The position numbers and the translations under genes are program-made. 6,388 nucleotides of DNA from Oscillospiraceae bacterium (GTDB taxonomy: Bacteria > Bacillota > Clostridia > Oscillospirales > Ruminococcaceae), in assembly GCA_014858325.1 (NCBI GenBank), contig RKCM01000074.1, forward strand, positions 1 through 6,388, in the 5' to 3' direction. Positions within the stretch are counted from its first letter, which is position 1; each line of letters opens with the position of its first letter. Positions 1 through 6,331 of this stretch are shown in pieces. Below the pieces are notes generated by a model. It worked only from the letters and a program-made list of their open reading frames with translations. It was not told the DNA's origin and ran no database searches.

Positions 1-1134
1 CCCGCCCCGCAGGTCGGGGGCCCGCAGCACCGCCCCCTGCAGCACCCCGCCGGGGGCGATGTGCAGCACCCGCCCGGCCACGAAAACCCGCCCGCCAAGG
101 CGCAAAAAGCCCTCTGCGCAGGCAAAGCGCCGCTCAAAGATGACCTCCTCGATGCTGCTCTCCCCGCCCGCGCAGAGCATGGCCGCCGCCAGCAGCGGGG
201 CCGCGTCGGTGGCAAGGCCCGGGTACACCCCGGTGAAGACCCGCCCCGCGCCGTACAGCCGCCCAAATCGGGCCAGCCGGACCGTATCGCCGTCGGTGTC
301 CACAGCGCAGCCCATTTGTGCGAGAATTTCCAGCACCGGGGCGTAGAGGGAGGCCGGGCAGCCCGCCAATTCCACCCGCCCTCCGGCGGCAGCGCAGGCA
401 CAGGCCAGGGTGGAAGCAAAAATGCGGTCGGGCAGGGGCGAAAACACGCAGCCGCCCAGCGTCCGACGCCCTTCGATGCGGATCGTGGAGGTGCCCGCCC
501 CCTCCACGCAGCCGCCGCAGCGGTTGAGGAAAGCCGCCAGATCCCCGATCTCCGGCTCCCGCGCCGCGCCCCGGAGCACGGTCTGCCCTTTGGCGCAGGC
601 CGCCGCCAGCAGTAAAGTCTCTGTGGCCCCCACGCTGGGGAAGCTGAGGGTGATCTCGGCCCCGTGCAGGCCGGAGGGGGCCGTCAGCAGCAGCCTGCCC
701 GGCCCGGCCGGATGCTCCTGTGCCCCCATTTTTGCCAAACCCGCCAGATGCAGATCCACGGGCCGCGCCCCGATTTTACACCCGCCGGGCAGCGATGTCT
801 CCGCCCGGCCCAGCCGCGCCAGCAGCGGCGCGCAGAACAGGATGGAGGCCCGCATTTGTTCCGCTGTTTGCCCCGGAAGGGTGCTGCAGAAGGGTGTGCC
901 GGACACACACACATCGCTCCCCTGCCAGCCGGCCTTTTCCCCGGTGCTGCGCACGAGGGCAAGGCAGGCCTCCACATCCGAGAGCCGCGGCACCTCCCGC
1001 AGCCGGACGGGCTTTGTGCACAGCAAACTTGCCGCGATCAGTGGCAGCACGCTGTTTTTTGCCGCCGGGATGCGCACGGTTCCCTGCAAGGGTCGCCCCC
1101 CTGTCACCACGATCTGTTCTGCCCGCTGTGCCAT
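1..1134 (-). CDS. murA: UDP-N-acetylglucosamine 1-carboxyvinyltransferase (MurA family), C-terminus cut by the window edge
   Basis: MurA transfers enolpyruvate from PEP to UDP-GlcNAc, the first committed cytoplasmic step of peptidoglycan synthesis. I translated the minus strand from ATG at 1134 and found 378 uninterrupted codons running off position 1; full-length members have about 420, so roughly the last 40 are missing. Family landmarks in order: AAKNSVLP (24-31, K26 matching the conserved PEP-site lysine), the loop PGGCKIGARPVDLHL (116-130) with the PEP-binding cysteine at C119 and R124, FPSVGATE (165-172), AAREPEI (190-196), PDRI (235-238), YPG..TD (304-310) with the likely general base D310, and FERRF (333-337). 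The retained cysteine predicts fosfomycin sensitivity. Several normally conserved positions differ (see findings), so a second MurA paralogue is possible. The start at 1134 has a GGGGG tract 8 bases upstream; an in-frame ATG at 1149 is the alternative. It lies 77 bases downstream of ftsW with no terminator visible between, so co-transcription is likely. Confidence 0.9.
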   Translation of the reverse strand, partial: MAQRAEQIVVTGGRPLQGTVRIPAAKNSVLPLIAASLLCTKPVRLREVPRLSDVEACLALVRSTGEKAGWQGSDVCVSGTPFCSTLPGQTAEQMRASILFCAPLLARLGRAETSLPGGCKIGARPVDLHLAGLAKMGAQEHPAGPGRLLLTAPSGLHGAEITLSFPSVGATETLLLAAACAKGQTVLRGAAREPEIGDLAAFLNRCGGCVEGAGTSTIRIEGRRTLGGCVFSPLPDRIFASTLACACAAAGGRVELAGCPASLYAPVLEILAQMGCAVDTDGDTVRLARFGRLYGAGRVFTGVYPGLATDAAPLLAAAMLCAGGESSIEEVIFERRFACAEGFLRLGGRVFVAGRVLHIAPGGVLQGAVLRAPDLRGG

Positions 1135-1211
1135 ATCCGCAGCCCCCATTCCGCAAAAGATACCACAGACTATGCAAAACGGGCGGCACGTGTCAATGCG
1201 TTTATTAGTCG

Positions 1212-2354
1212 CTATGTTTCTCCCCGCGAGACCGACAGGACGATGCCCATCTCCCCCAGCAGCATCATCAGGCTGGTGCCGCCGGAAGAAAAGAAGGGCA
1301 GGCTGATGCCCGTGTTGGGGATGGTGTTGGTGACGACGGCCACGTTCAGCACCGCCTGCAGTGCCACCTGCACCGTAAAGCCTACGACCAGCAGCGCCCC
1401 AAAGCGGTCGGGCGCGTGGGCGGCCAGAGTGATGCCCCGCCACAGCAGCAGCACGAACAGCCCCACCACGGCGCAGGCCCCCACAAAGCCCAGCTCCTCG
1501 CAGACGATGGAAAAGATGAAATCGTTCTGCGGCTCGGGCACGAACAGATGCTTCTGGCGGCTGTTGCCGAGGCCCAACCCCGTGGCCCCGCCGGACCCGA
1601 TGGCGTACAGGCTCTGGATGGTCTGGTGGCCGTCGCCCAGGGGGTCGGCAAAGGGGTCGAGCCAGGAGTTCAGGCGGTCGGCGGCGTAGGGGACCAGATC
1701 GGGCATCAGCACCACCGCCAGCGCAATGGCCCCCGCGCCGCTTGCTCCCGCCAGCACGAACCACTTGAGCCCCGTTCCGCCCACAAACATCAGCACCGCC
1801 CCCATGCCCAGGATCAGCAGGGTGCCGGAGAGGTGGGGCTCCAGCAGCATCAGCGCAGCCACCGTCCCCAGCACCAGCGCAAAGGGCAGCACCCCCACCG
1901 AGAACCGTTCCATCTGGTCGTGGTTGAGGGAAATGATGTGGGAAAACACCAGCACCACCGCAAATTTGGCGATCTCGCTGGGCTGCAGCGTACCCAGCCC
2001 CGGCACCACCAGCCAGCGCTTGCAGCCGTTGTACTCCGGCATAAACAGCACCACCGCCAGCAGCACCAGCGAGAGGGCCAGCAGCGGCCATGCCAGCTTG
2101 TGGAAGAGGTGGTAATCCACCCGGCTGGCCAGCCACAGCCCGCACAGCCCCAGCGCCGCATACAGCAGCTGGGGCCGCAGGTAGGCCCAGGCGTCGCCCC
2201 GGCGGTAGAGAGCCACGGCGCTGGATGCGGACGCCAGCATCACCAGCCCAAAGCCCACCAGCGTGAGCACCAGGATCAAAAACGGCAGGTCCATGGCCGG
2301 AAGCCGCCGCAGCGGCAGGCGGCGCGGCGCAGCCCTCCGGGTCGTTTTGTTCAT
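1212..2354 (-). CDS. ftsW: FtsW/RodA/SpoVE (SEDS) family peptidoglycan glycosyltransferase, FtsW-like
   Basis: SEDS proteins are polytopic membrane enzymes that polymerise lipid II into glycan strands together with a cognate class B PBP; FtsW acts at the division septum. The 380-residue product has a basic N-terminal cytoplasmic tail (1-20, seven arginines), a first membrane segment from about residue 23, and then repeated hydrophobic segments to the end, about ten in all. Family motifs: LQPSEIAKF (123-131), DGHQTIQSLYAIGSGG (241-256), PEPQNDFIF (273-281) in which D278 aligns with the essential catalytic aspartate of SEDS enzymes, EELG (286-289), and NTGISLPFFSSGGTS (347-361). The usual PDLGT-type motif reads EPHLSGT (172-178). 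The start is supported by AAGGGGGG 7 bases upstream. It is the first gene of a probable ftsW-murA unit and is divergent from the FtsI-type PBP gene. A sporulation role (SpoVE) cannot be excluded from sequence, but the neighbours fit division. Confidence 0.93.
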   Translation of the reverse strand: MNKTTRRAAPRRLPLRRLPAMDLPFLILVLTLVGFGLVMLASASSAVALYRRGDAWAYLRPQLLYAALGLCGLWLASRVDYHLFHKLAWPLLALSLVLLAVVLFMPEYNGCKRWLVVPGLGTLQPSEIAKFAVVLVFSHIISLNHDQMERFSVGVLPFALVLGTVAALMLLEPHLSGTLLILGMGAVLMFVGGTGLKWFVLAGASGAGAIALAVVLMPDLVPYAADRLNSWLDPFADPLGDGHQTIQSLYAIGSGGATGLGLGNSRQKHLFVPEPQNDFIFSIVCEELGFVGACAVVGLFVLLLWRGITLAAHAPDRFGALLVVGFTVQVALQAVLNVAVVTNTIPNTGISLPFFSSGGTSLMMLLGEMGIVLSVSRGET

Positions 2355-2400
2355 GGCAGTCCCCCCTTCCCCTGAAACTTTATTGTACGCAGGGAGAGGG
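2355..2400 (-). promoter_or_regulatory. ftsW leader: ribosome binding site and possible -10 element
   Basis: On the minus strand, AAGGGGGG at about 2369-2362 precedes the ATG of ftsW by 7 bases and is a credible ribosome binding site. TACAAT (complement of 2382-2387) resembles a sigma-A -10 box and would give a leader of about 20 bases. I see no good -35 hexamer 16-18 bases further upstream, so the promoter part is tentative. Confidence 0.3.
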
Positions 2401-2435
2401 AATATTAGTCGTTCGGGGGTGCATAAATTGTAAAG

Positions 2436-2543
2436 CGGTCCGCCCTCTCAGGCGCTGCGCGCCAGCTCCCCCAAAGGGGGGAGCCAAGACCTCTTCCCTT
2501 TGGGAGAGGTGCCGAGCGCAGCGAGGCGGAGAGGGCGAGGCCG
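2436..2543. repeat. Nested palindromic intergenic repeat (cloverleaf or cruciform type, REP/MITE-like)
   Basis: The element is an imperfect inverted repeat of about 108 bases centred near 2486. The outer arms pair as GCCCTCTC...GGCGCTGCGC (2442-2460) with GCGCAGCG..GGCGGAGAGGGC (2516-2535), with small bulges, and extend weakly to CGG at 2436 and CCG at 2543. Inside are two hairpins: GCTCCCCC (2465-2472) with GGGGGAGC (2477-2484), and ACCTCTTCCC (2489-2498) with GGGAGAGGT (2502-2510), the latter with one bulged T. The second hairpin is close to the reverse complement of the first, so the sequence can fold either as one long stem or as a stem topped by two hairpins. It has no coding capacity that looks real and no T-tract for a terminator on either strand. 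It ends about 7 bases before the PBP gene's ribosome binding site. Similar interspersed palindromes are, to my recollection, common in Faecalibacterium and relatives; that identification is inference. Confidence 0.75.
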
Positions 2544-2549
2544 TCCAAA

Positions 2550-2563
2550 AAGGAGATGATCCG
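2550..2563 (+). promoter_or_regulatory. Ribosome binding site of the PBP gene
   Basis: AAGGAG (2550-2555) lies 8 bases before the ATG at 2564, near-perfect complementarity and spacing for a Firmicutes ribosome. It fixes the start of the class B PBP gene and sits immediately after the palindromic repeat. I could not identify a convincing plus-strand promoter between ftsW and this site; the AT-rich stretch 2400-2435 is the most likely place. Confidence 0.75.
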
Positions 2564-4435
2564 ATGTCTGTGCTCCGCACCCTCCCCGAGCGGGCGTTCC
2601 GGCGGCGGGCCCGGCTGGTGGCGGTGGTGTTCTGCGCCCTCTGCGCCGGGCTGGCCGTGCGGCTGTTTTTTCTGCAATTGCATGGGGGCGGCTCATACGC
2701 CGACCGTGCCCTCGGCCAGCAGCTGCGGGACACCGTCGTCCCGGCCGACCGGGGCAAGATCTTCAGCGCAGACGGAGTGCTCCTCGCCGCCAACAGCAGC
2801 TGCTGGACGCTCCGGGCCTCGCCCCGGGAGATGCCGGAGGACAAACTCGCCCTTGCGGCCCACGGCCTTGCCGAAATATTGGAACTGGACGAGGGCAGGC
2901 TCTTGGAACAGTTCGGCGACCGCCGCTCCAACGACTGTCTCCTGCGCTACCGCGTGGACCGGGAGACGGCCGACCGGGTGCGGGACCTCTGCGCGGAAAA
3001 CGGCATCACCGGCATCCGCATCAATCAGGATTCCCGGCGGTGGTACCCGCAGGGGGAGCTGCTGGCCTCGGTGCTGGGCTTCACCAATGTGGACAATGCG
3101 GGCGTCTCCGGGCTGGAGCTGCGGTACGACGACCTGCTCACCGGCGAAAACGGCGTGGTGCTCACGGCGGTGAACGCCTGGGGCTATACGCTGGAGCAAA
3201 GCTATGAGACCGAGCGTTTTCCCACCGAGGGCGACGGCCTGCGGCTGACCATCGACGCCAACATCCAGCATTATCTGGAAAACGCCCTGTGTTACGCGGT
3301 GAAAGAACATCACGTTGCAGCCCGGGCCGTGGGCATCGTCATGGACGTGAACACCGGGGCCGTGCTGGCTATGACCACCACCCCGGCCTACGACCCCAAC
3401 CAGCCCCGGGTGATTGCGGACAAAACGACACGCCAGACCGTGGAAAGCCTGACGGGCGAAGAGCGCAAAGCCGCCCTGCAGCTGGCCCAGCAGACCCAGT
3501 GGCGGAACAAGGCCGTCAGCGACCTGTACGAGCCGGGCAGCGTCTTCAAGCTCATCACCTGCGCGGCGGCGCTGGACGCCGGAGCCATTACCAAGGACTC
3601 CAGCTTTTACTGCGGGGAGTCCATCTCGGTGGCAGGCACTCGGTTCCACTGCGCCAACCACAAGCGCCACGGGGCCCAGACCGTCACCCAGGCGCTGGAA
3701 AACTCCTGCAACCAGAGCTTCATCCAGATCGGCGCCCGGCTGGGCCGGGAAGCTTTCTGCGATTACTTTGCCGCCTTCGGCCTGCGGGAGCCCACCGGCA
3801 TCGACCTGCCTGCCGAGCCGAAAAAGAGCCTCTACTACACCGCCGACCGCATGGGCCCCGTGGAGCTGGCCTCCTGCGCGTTCGGGCAGAGCAGCAAGAT
3901 CTCCTATCTGGAAATGGCTTCCGCCGTCTGCGCCGTCGTCAACGGGGGCCGCCTGATGCAGCCCTATGTGGTCTCGGAGATTCTGGACCCCGCCGGGGAT
4001 CGGATCGAAGCGGTATCGCCCGTCTGCAAACGGCAGGTGCTCCAGCCCGAAACCAGCGAGACCATGCGGGAGATGATGGAGGCCGTCGTCCTCTACGGCG
4101 GCGGGCGGAACGCGCAGATCGCGGGCTACCGGGTGGGCGGCAAGAGCGGCACCAGCCAGAAGCTGGACAGCGCCGACGAAAAAGCCCGCATCGCCAGCTT
4201 TGTGGCAGTGGCCCCCATCGACGACCCGCAGTTTTTATGCCTTGTCTGCCTCGATGAACCCCACAGCTGGACCACCGCCGGCGGCAGCCTTTCCGCCCCC
4301 GTCTGCGCCGAGGTGCTGGAGCAGACCCTCGTGTACCGCGGTGTTCCCCGTGCTGCCGCAGCCCCCTCCCCCACCGATACAGCGGAGACCGCCGCCGAGC
4401 TGCCGGAGGACGGCGACAGCTTCAACGGTGCGTGA
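2564..4435 (+). CDS. ftsI: Class B penicillin-binding protein, FtsI/SpoVD-type peptidoglycan D,D-transpeptidase
   Basis: This enzyme crosslinks peptidoglycan stem peptides outside the membrane, normally in complex with a SEDS glycosyltransferase. The 623-residue product has a basic cytoplasmic N-terminus, a single membrane anchor (about 18-39), a class B pedestal region with RGKIFSADG (63-71) and GVSGLE (180-185), and a C-terminal transpeptidase domain. All three active-site motifs are present: SVFK (nucleophile S326, K329), SCN (381-383) and KSGT (527-530). The final 28 or so residues are a low-complexity Ala/Pro/Glu/Asp tail, and there is no PASTA domain, unlike Bacillus subtilis SpoVD. Length and motifs fit the FtsI/SpoVD group better than the RodA partner PBP2/MrdA. 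The start is fixed by AAGGAG 8 bases upstream. It is divergent from ftsW, its probable partner. The exact symbol (ftsI against spoVD) is inferred from length, lack of PASTA and context. Confidence 0.92.
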   Translation: MSVLRTLPERAFRRRARLVAVVFCALCAGLAVRLFFLQLHGGGSYADRALGQQLRDTVVPADRGKIFSADGVLLAANSSCWTLRASPREMPEDKLALAAHGLAEILELDEGRLLEQFGDRRSNDCLLRYRVDRETADRVRDLCAENGITGIRINQDSRRWYPQGELLASVLGFTNVDNAGVSGLELRYDDLLTGENGVVLTAVNAWGYTLEQSYETERFPTEGDGLRLTIDANIQHYLENALCYAVKEHHVAARAVGIVMDVNTGAVLAMTTTPAYDPNQPRVIADKTTRQTVESLTGEERKAALQLAQQTQWRNKAVSDLYEPGSVFKLITCAAALDAGAITKDSSFYCGESISVAGTRFHCANHKRHGAQTVTQALENSCNQSFIQIGARLGREAFCDYFAAFGLREPTGIDLPAEPKKSLYYTADRMGPVELASCAFGQSSKISYLEMASAVCAVVNGGRLMQPYVVSEILDPAGDRIEAVSPVCKRQVLQPETSETMREMMEAVVLYGGGRNAQIAGYRVGGKSGTSQKLDSADEKARIASFVAVAPIDDPQFLCLVCLDEPHSWTTAGGSLSAPVCAEVLEQTLVYRGVPRAAAAPSPTDTAETAAELPEDGDSFNGA

Positions 4436-4442
4436 GGGCATG

Positions 4443-4470
4443 AAAAAAGACCGCCGAAGCGGTCTCAAAA
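4443..4470 (-). terminator. Rho-independent terminator of xpt
   Basis: Read on the minus strand, the stem AGACCGC/GCGGTCT (plus-strand arms 4448-4454 and 4459-4465) closes on a C(UUCG)G tetraloop, an exceptionally stable fold, and is followed by six T (4448-4443). It starts only a few bases after the xpt stop codon. Read on the plus strand the hairpin is followed by TCAAAAAA, with no T-tract, so it should be a poor terminator for the PBP gene that converges on it. Confidence 0.9.
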
Positions 4471-4477
4471 AACGTTG

Positions 4478-5071
4478 TTAGTTCTGCTGCGGCTGCTCCC
4501 GGAAGGTGATCTCGCCGGTGGCGCTGTCCATGGCGTCCACGATGGCAAGGCTCTCCAGCTGGATGCCCTGGCTGCGGATGAGCTCGCCGCCCTGCTGGAA
4601 GCCCTTCTCGACGGCGATGCCGATGCCCTCCACCGTGGCCCCGGCCTCCTTGGCCAGATCCAGCAGGCCCATCAGGGCGCAGCCGTTGGCCAAAAAGTCG
4701 TCGATGATGAGGACGTGGTCCTCCGGGGTGAGGAACTTTTTGGAGACAATGACGTTGTAGATCTTTTTGTGGGTGAAGGACTGGATCTTGGTCTCGTAGT
4801 TGTCGTAATCCAGATTGATGCTCATGGATTTTTTGGCAAACACCACCGGCACATCGAACTCGCTGGCCACCACAGCGGCAATGCCGATGCCGCTGGCCTC
4901 AATGGTGAGCACCTTGTTGATGGGCTTGCCTGCAAACAGGCGCTTCCACTCCCGGGCCATCTCCTTGAACAGCGGGATGTCCATCTGATGGTTGATGAAA
5001 CTGTCTACCTTGAGCACATTGCCCTCACGGACAATGCCATCCTTGCGGATGCGATCTTCCAGCATTTTCAT
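4478..5071 (-). CDS. xpt: Xanthine phosphoribosyltransferase
   Basis: Xpt converts xanthine and PRPP to XMP and pyrophosphate in the cytoplasm, salvaging purines towards GMP. The 197-residue product is close to the roughly 194 residues of Bacillus Xpt and colinear with it from memory: IEASGIG (58-64) at the base-binding side, VPVVFAKK (74-81), and the PRPP-binding loop VLIIDDFLANG (120-130) with its paired aspartates, followed by GIGIAVEKGFQQGG (149-162). A type I phosphoribosyltransferase of this Xpt/PurR-like group is therefore clear. The ATG at 5071 has GGGAGG upstream but at a long spacing of 12 bases; the in-frame ATG at 5065 is further still, so I keep 5071. It is a single-gene unit with its own promoter candidate and terminator; no pbuX-type xanthine permease gene lies next to it in this window. 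Confidence 0.95.
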   Translation of the reverse strand: MKMLEDRIRKDGIVREGNVLKVDSFINHQMDIPLFKEMAREWKRLFAGKPINKVLTIEASGIGIAAVVASEFDVPVVFAKKSMSINLDYDNYETKIQSFTHKKIYNVIVSKKFLTPEDHVLIIDDFLANGCALMGLLDLAKEAGATVEGIGIAVEKGFQQGGELIRSQGIQLESLAIVDAMDSATGEITFREQPQQN

Positions 5072-5121
5072 ATTCTGCGCATTCCTCCCGGTCTCGTGAC
5101 ACTCTCAGGTTTATTTTCATT

Positions 5122-5151
5122 AGTATACTGGATAAGGGCCGCTGTTTGCAA
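5122..5151 (-). promoter_or_regulatory. Probable xpt promoter
   Basis: On the minus strand TTGCAA (complement of 5146-5151) and TATACT (complement of 5122-5127) are separated by 18 bases and match sigma-A -35 and -10 boxes well. Transcription would start near 5115, giving a leader of about 45 bases to the xpt ATG. The -10 box is part of an 8-base palindrome AGTATACT that recurs at 5286-5293. Confidence 0.6.
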
Positions 5152-5265
5152 GATATTTTGTACCCAAATTTGACAAAAAATAACCGCAAATTTCAGACTT
5201 TCATCCGAAAAGTAGGACTTTTACGGCACTTTGCCCCGCCGGGACGAATTTTCCGGCCTGCGCTC
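5152..5265. other. AT-rich intergenic stretch between xpt and the patatin gene
   Basis: This part of the divergent intergenic region is notably AT-richer than the flanking genes. It contains a perfect TTGACA on the plus strand (5170-5175), but no -10 box at 16-18 bases spacing. I see no coding potential, no tRNA, and no purine-riboswitch-like core on either strand. Confidence 0.5.
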
Positions 5266-5293
5266 TTGTTTTCTCCAAAAAATCGAGTATACT
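5266..5293 (+). promoter_or_regulatory. Probable promoter of the patatin-like phospholipase gene
   Basis: TTGTTT (5266-5271) and TATACT (5288-5293) are spaced by 16 bases and fit a sigma-A promoter. Transcription would begin near 5300, giving a leader of about 75 bases that contains two GC-rich hairpins before the ribosome binding site. Confidence 0.55.
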
Positions 5294-5305
5294 GGAAACA
5301 ATCAG

Positions 5306-5350
5306 CCGGGCGTTCTGTTCCGCCCGGGCGAGGGGTGCGGCCTCGGGCCG
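5306..5350 (+). other. Two GC-rich hairpins in the leader of the patatin gene
   Basis: CCGGGCG (5306-5312) pairs with CGCCCGG (5321-5327) across an 8-base loop, and CGGCC (5338-5342) pairs with GGCCG (5346-5350) across TCG. Neither is followed by a T-tract, so they do not look like attenuators. The ribosome binding site AAGGAG (5361-5366), 9 bases before the ATG at 5376, stays outside both stems. They could stabilise the mRNA or simply reflect high GC content. Confidence 0.4.
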
Positions 5351-5375
5351 TCTGTGTAAGAAGGAGCGTATCACT

Positions 5376-6239
5376 ATGAAAACGGGTCTCATTTTGGAAG
5401 GCGGCGCCATGCGGGGGATGTTCACCGCAGGCGTACTGGACGTCTTGATGGAACACGACCTCGTCACCGACGGTGCCATCGGCGTTTCGGCGGGGGCGGT
5501 GTTCGGCTGCAACTACAAGTCCCACCAGATCGGCCGGGTCATCCGCTACAACACCACTTACTGCAACGATAAGCGGTACGCCAGCTTCCGCAACCTGATC
5601 CGGACCGGCAACCTGTACAGCGAGGATTTCTGCTACCACCGGGTTCCGGATCAGCTGGACCCCTTTGACGCGGAGACCTTCCGTGCCTCGCCGATGGATT
5701 TCTTCGTCGTTGCCACCGACCTGCGCACCGGCGAGCCCATCTACCATAAATGCCGCACCGGCGACGCGGAGGATGTGCGCTGGATGGAGGCTTCCGCCTC
5801 CATGCCTCTGGCAGCCAAGGCCGTCCAGATCGGCCATTACGCCCTGCTGGACGGCGGCGTGGCCGACTCCATCCCTGTCCGCTTCTTTGAGTCCATCGGC
5901 TACCGGCGCAACATCATCGTGCTGACCCAGCCCAAGGGCTTCGTCAAGAAAAAGAATCAGCTTCTCCCCGCCATCCGGGCCCGGTATTTCCGTTACCCGG
6001 CCTTCGTGGAGGCCGTTGCAGACCGCCACGAGCGGTACAACGAGACGCTCTCCTATCTCTCCATGCTGGAGCAGTCCGGCAAGGATTACGTCATCCGCCC
6101 GCCCATCCCGCTGGAGATCGGCGCCATGGAGCGCGACCCTGCCCAGCTCCGCCGCGTCTACGACACCGGCCGCGCCGTGGCAGAGATCCAGGTGGAAAAG
6201 ATCCGGGATTTTCTGGAAAAGGCGAAGGCGGAAGAGTAA
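5376..6239 (+). CDS. Patatin-like phospholipase family protein (YjjU-like)
   Basis: Patatin-like proteins are serine acyl hydrolases using a Ser-Asp dyad, usually on phospholipid or other acyl ester substrates. The 287-residue product shows the complete signature: an oxyanion-hole loop EGGAMRG (8-14), the nucleophile elbow GVSAG (36-40) with S38, and the catalytic aspartate in LDGGVADSIP (158-167), D159. The conserved ATDLRTGE (113-120) and EASASMPL (138-145) support the bacterial YjjU-type subgroup, and the region after about residue 190 (basic, then helical) corresponds to its C-terminal domain. There is no signal peptide or membrane segment, so a cytoplasmic location is likely. The substrate is unknown. 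The start is fixed by AAGGAG 9 bases upstream. It stands alone, with its own promoter candidate and terminator, so its neighbours give no hint of its role. Confidence 0.93.
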   Translation: MKTGLILEGGAMRGMFTAGVLDVLMEHDLVTDGAIGVSAGAVFGCNYKSHQIGRVIRYNTTYCNDKRYASFRNLIRTGNLYSEDFCYHRVPDQLDPFDAETFRASPMDFFVVATDLRTGEPIYHKCRTGDAEDVRWMEASASMPLAAKAVQIGHYALLDGGVADSIPVRFFESIGYRRNIIVLTQPKGFVKKKNQLLPAIRARYFRYPAFVEAVADRHERYNETLSYLSMLEQSGKDYVIRPPIPLEIGAMERDPAQLRRVYDTGRAVAEIQVEKIRDFLEKAKAEE

Positions 6240-6268
6240 AACGCCCCCTTCCTTATCCGTATCTAAAC

Positions 6269-6317
6269 GAACGGCAGCGTACCCATCCAATGGGAACGCT
6301 GCCGTTCTTCGTTGTTC
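6269..6317 (+). terminator. Terminator of the patatin gene, possibly bidirectional
   Basis: A perfect 12-base stem GAACGGCAGCGT (6269-6280) pairs with ACGCTGCCGTTC (6296-6307), and inside it CCCA (6282-6285) pairs with TGGG (6291-6294). A T-rich tail (TTCGTTGTTCT, 6306-6316) follows on the plus strand. On the minus strand the tail is only CGTTTAG, weaker, but the hairpin lies about 25 bases past the stop codon of the incoming minus-strand gene and could serve both. Confidence 0.85.
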
Positions 6318-6331
6318 TGCTGTGTTTCGTT

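Noticed and set aside
61..1689. Several overlapping plus-strand open frames opposite murA and ftsW
   Set aside because: They are shadows of the GC-rich minus-strand genes: Arg/Pro/Ala-rich, mutually overlapping and without motifs.
1416..2375. Long plus-strand open frame (319 codons, Gln/His-rich) opposite ftsW
   Set aside because: It is antisense to a clear SEDS gene with intact motifs; its Gln/His/Pro-rich composition is what GC-rich antisense frames give, and it has no family motif.
2465..2510. The two inner hairpins of the repeat as rho-independent terminators
   Set aside because: No T-tract follows either hairpin on either strand, and their symmetry belongs to the larger palindrome.
2380..2931. 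Minus-strand open frames across the palindromic repeat and the start of the PBP gene
   Set aside because: Low-complexity translations of repeat and antisense sequence; no ribosome binding site or domain.
5170..5198. Perfect TTGACA on the plus strand as a -35 box
   Set aside because: The sequence 16-18 bases downstream (around TCAGAC) does not resemble a -10 box; the TTGTTT/TATACT pair nearer the gene is more credible.
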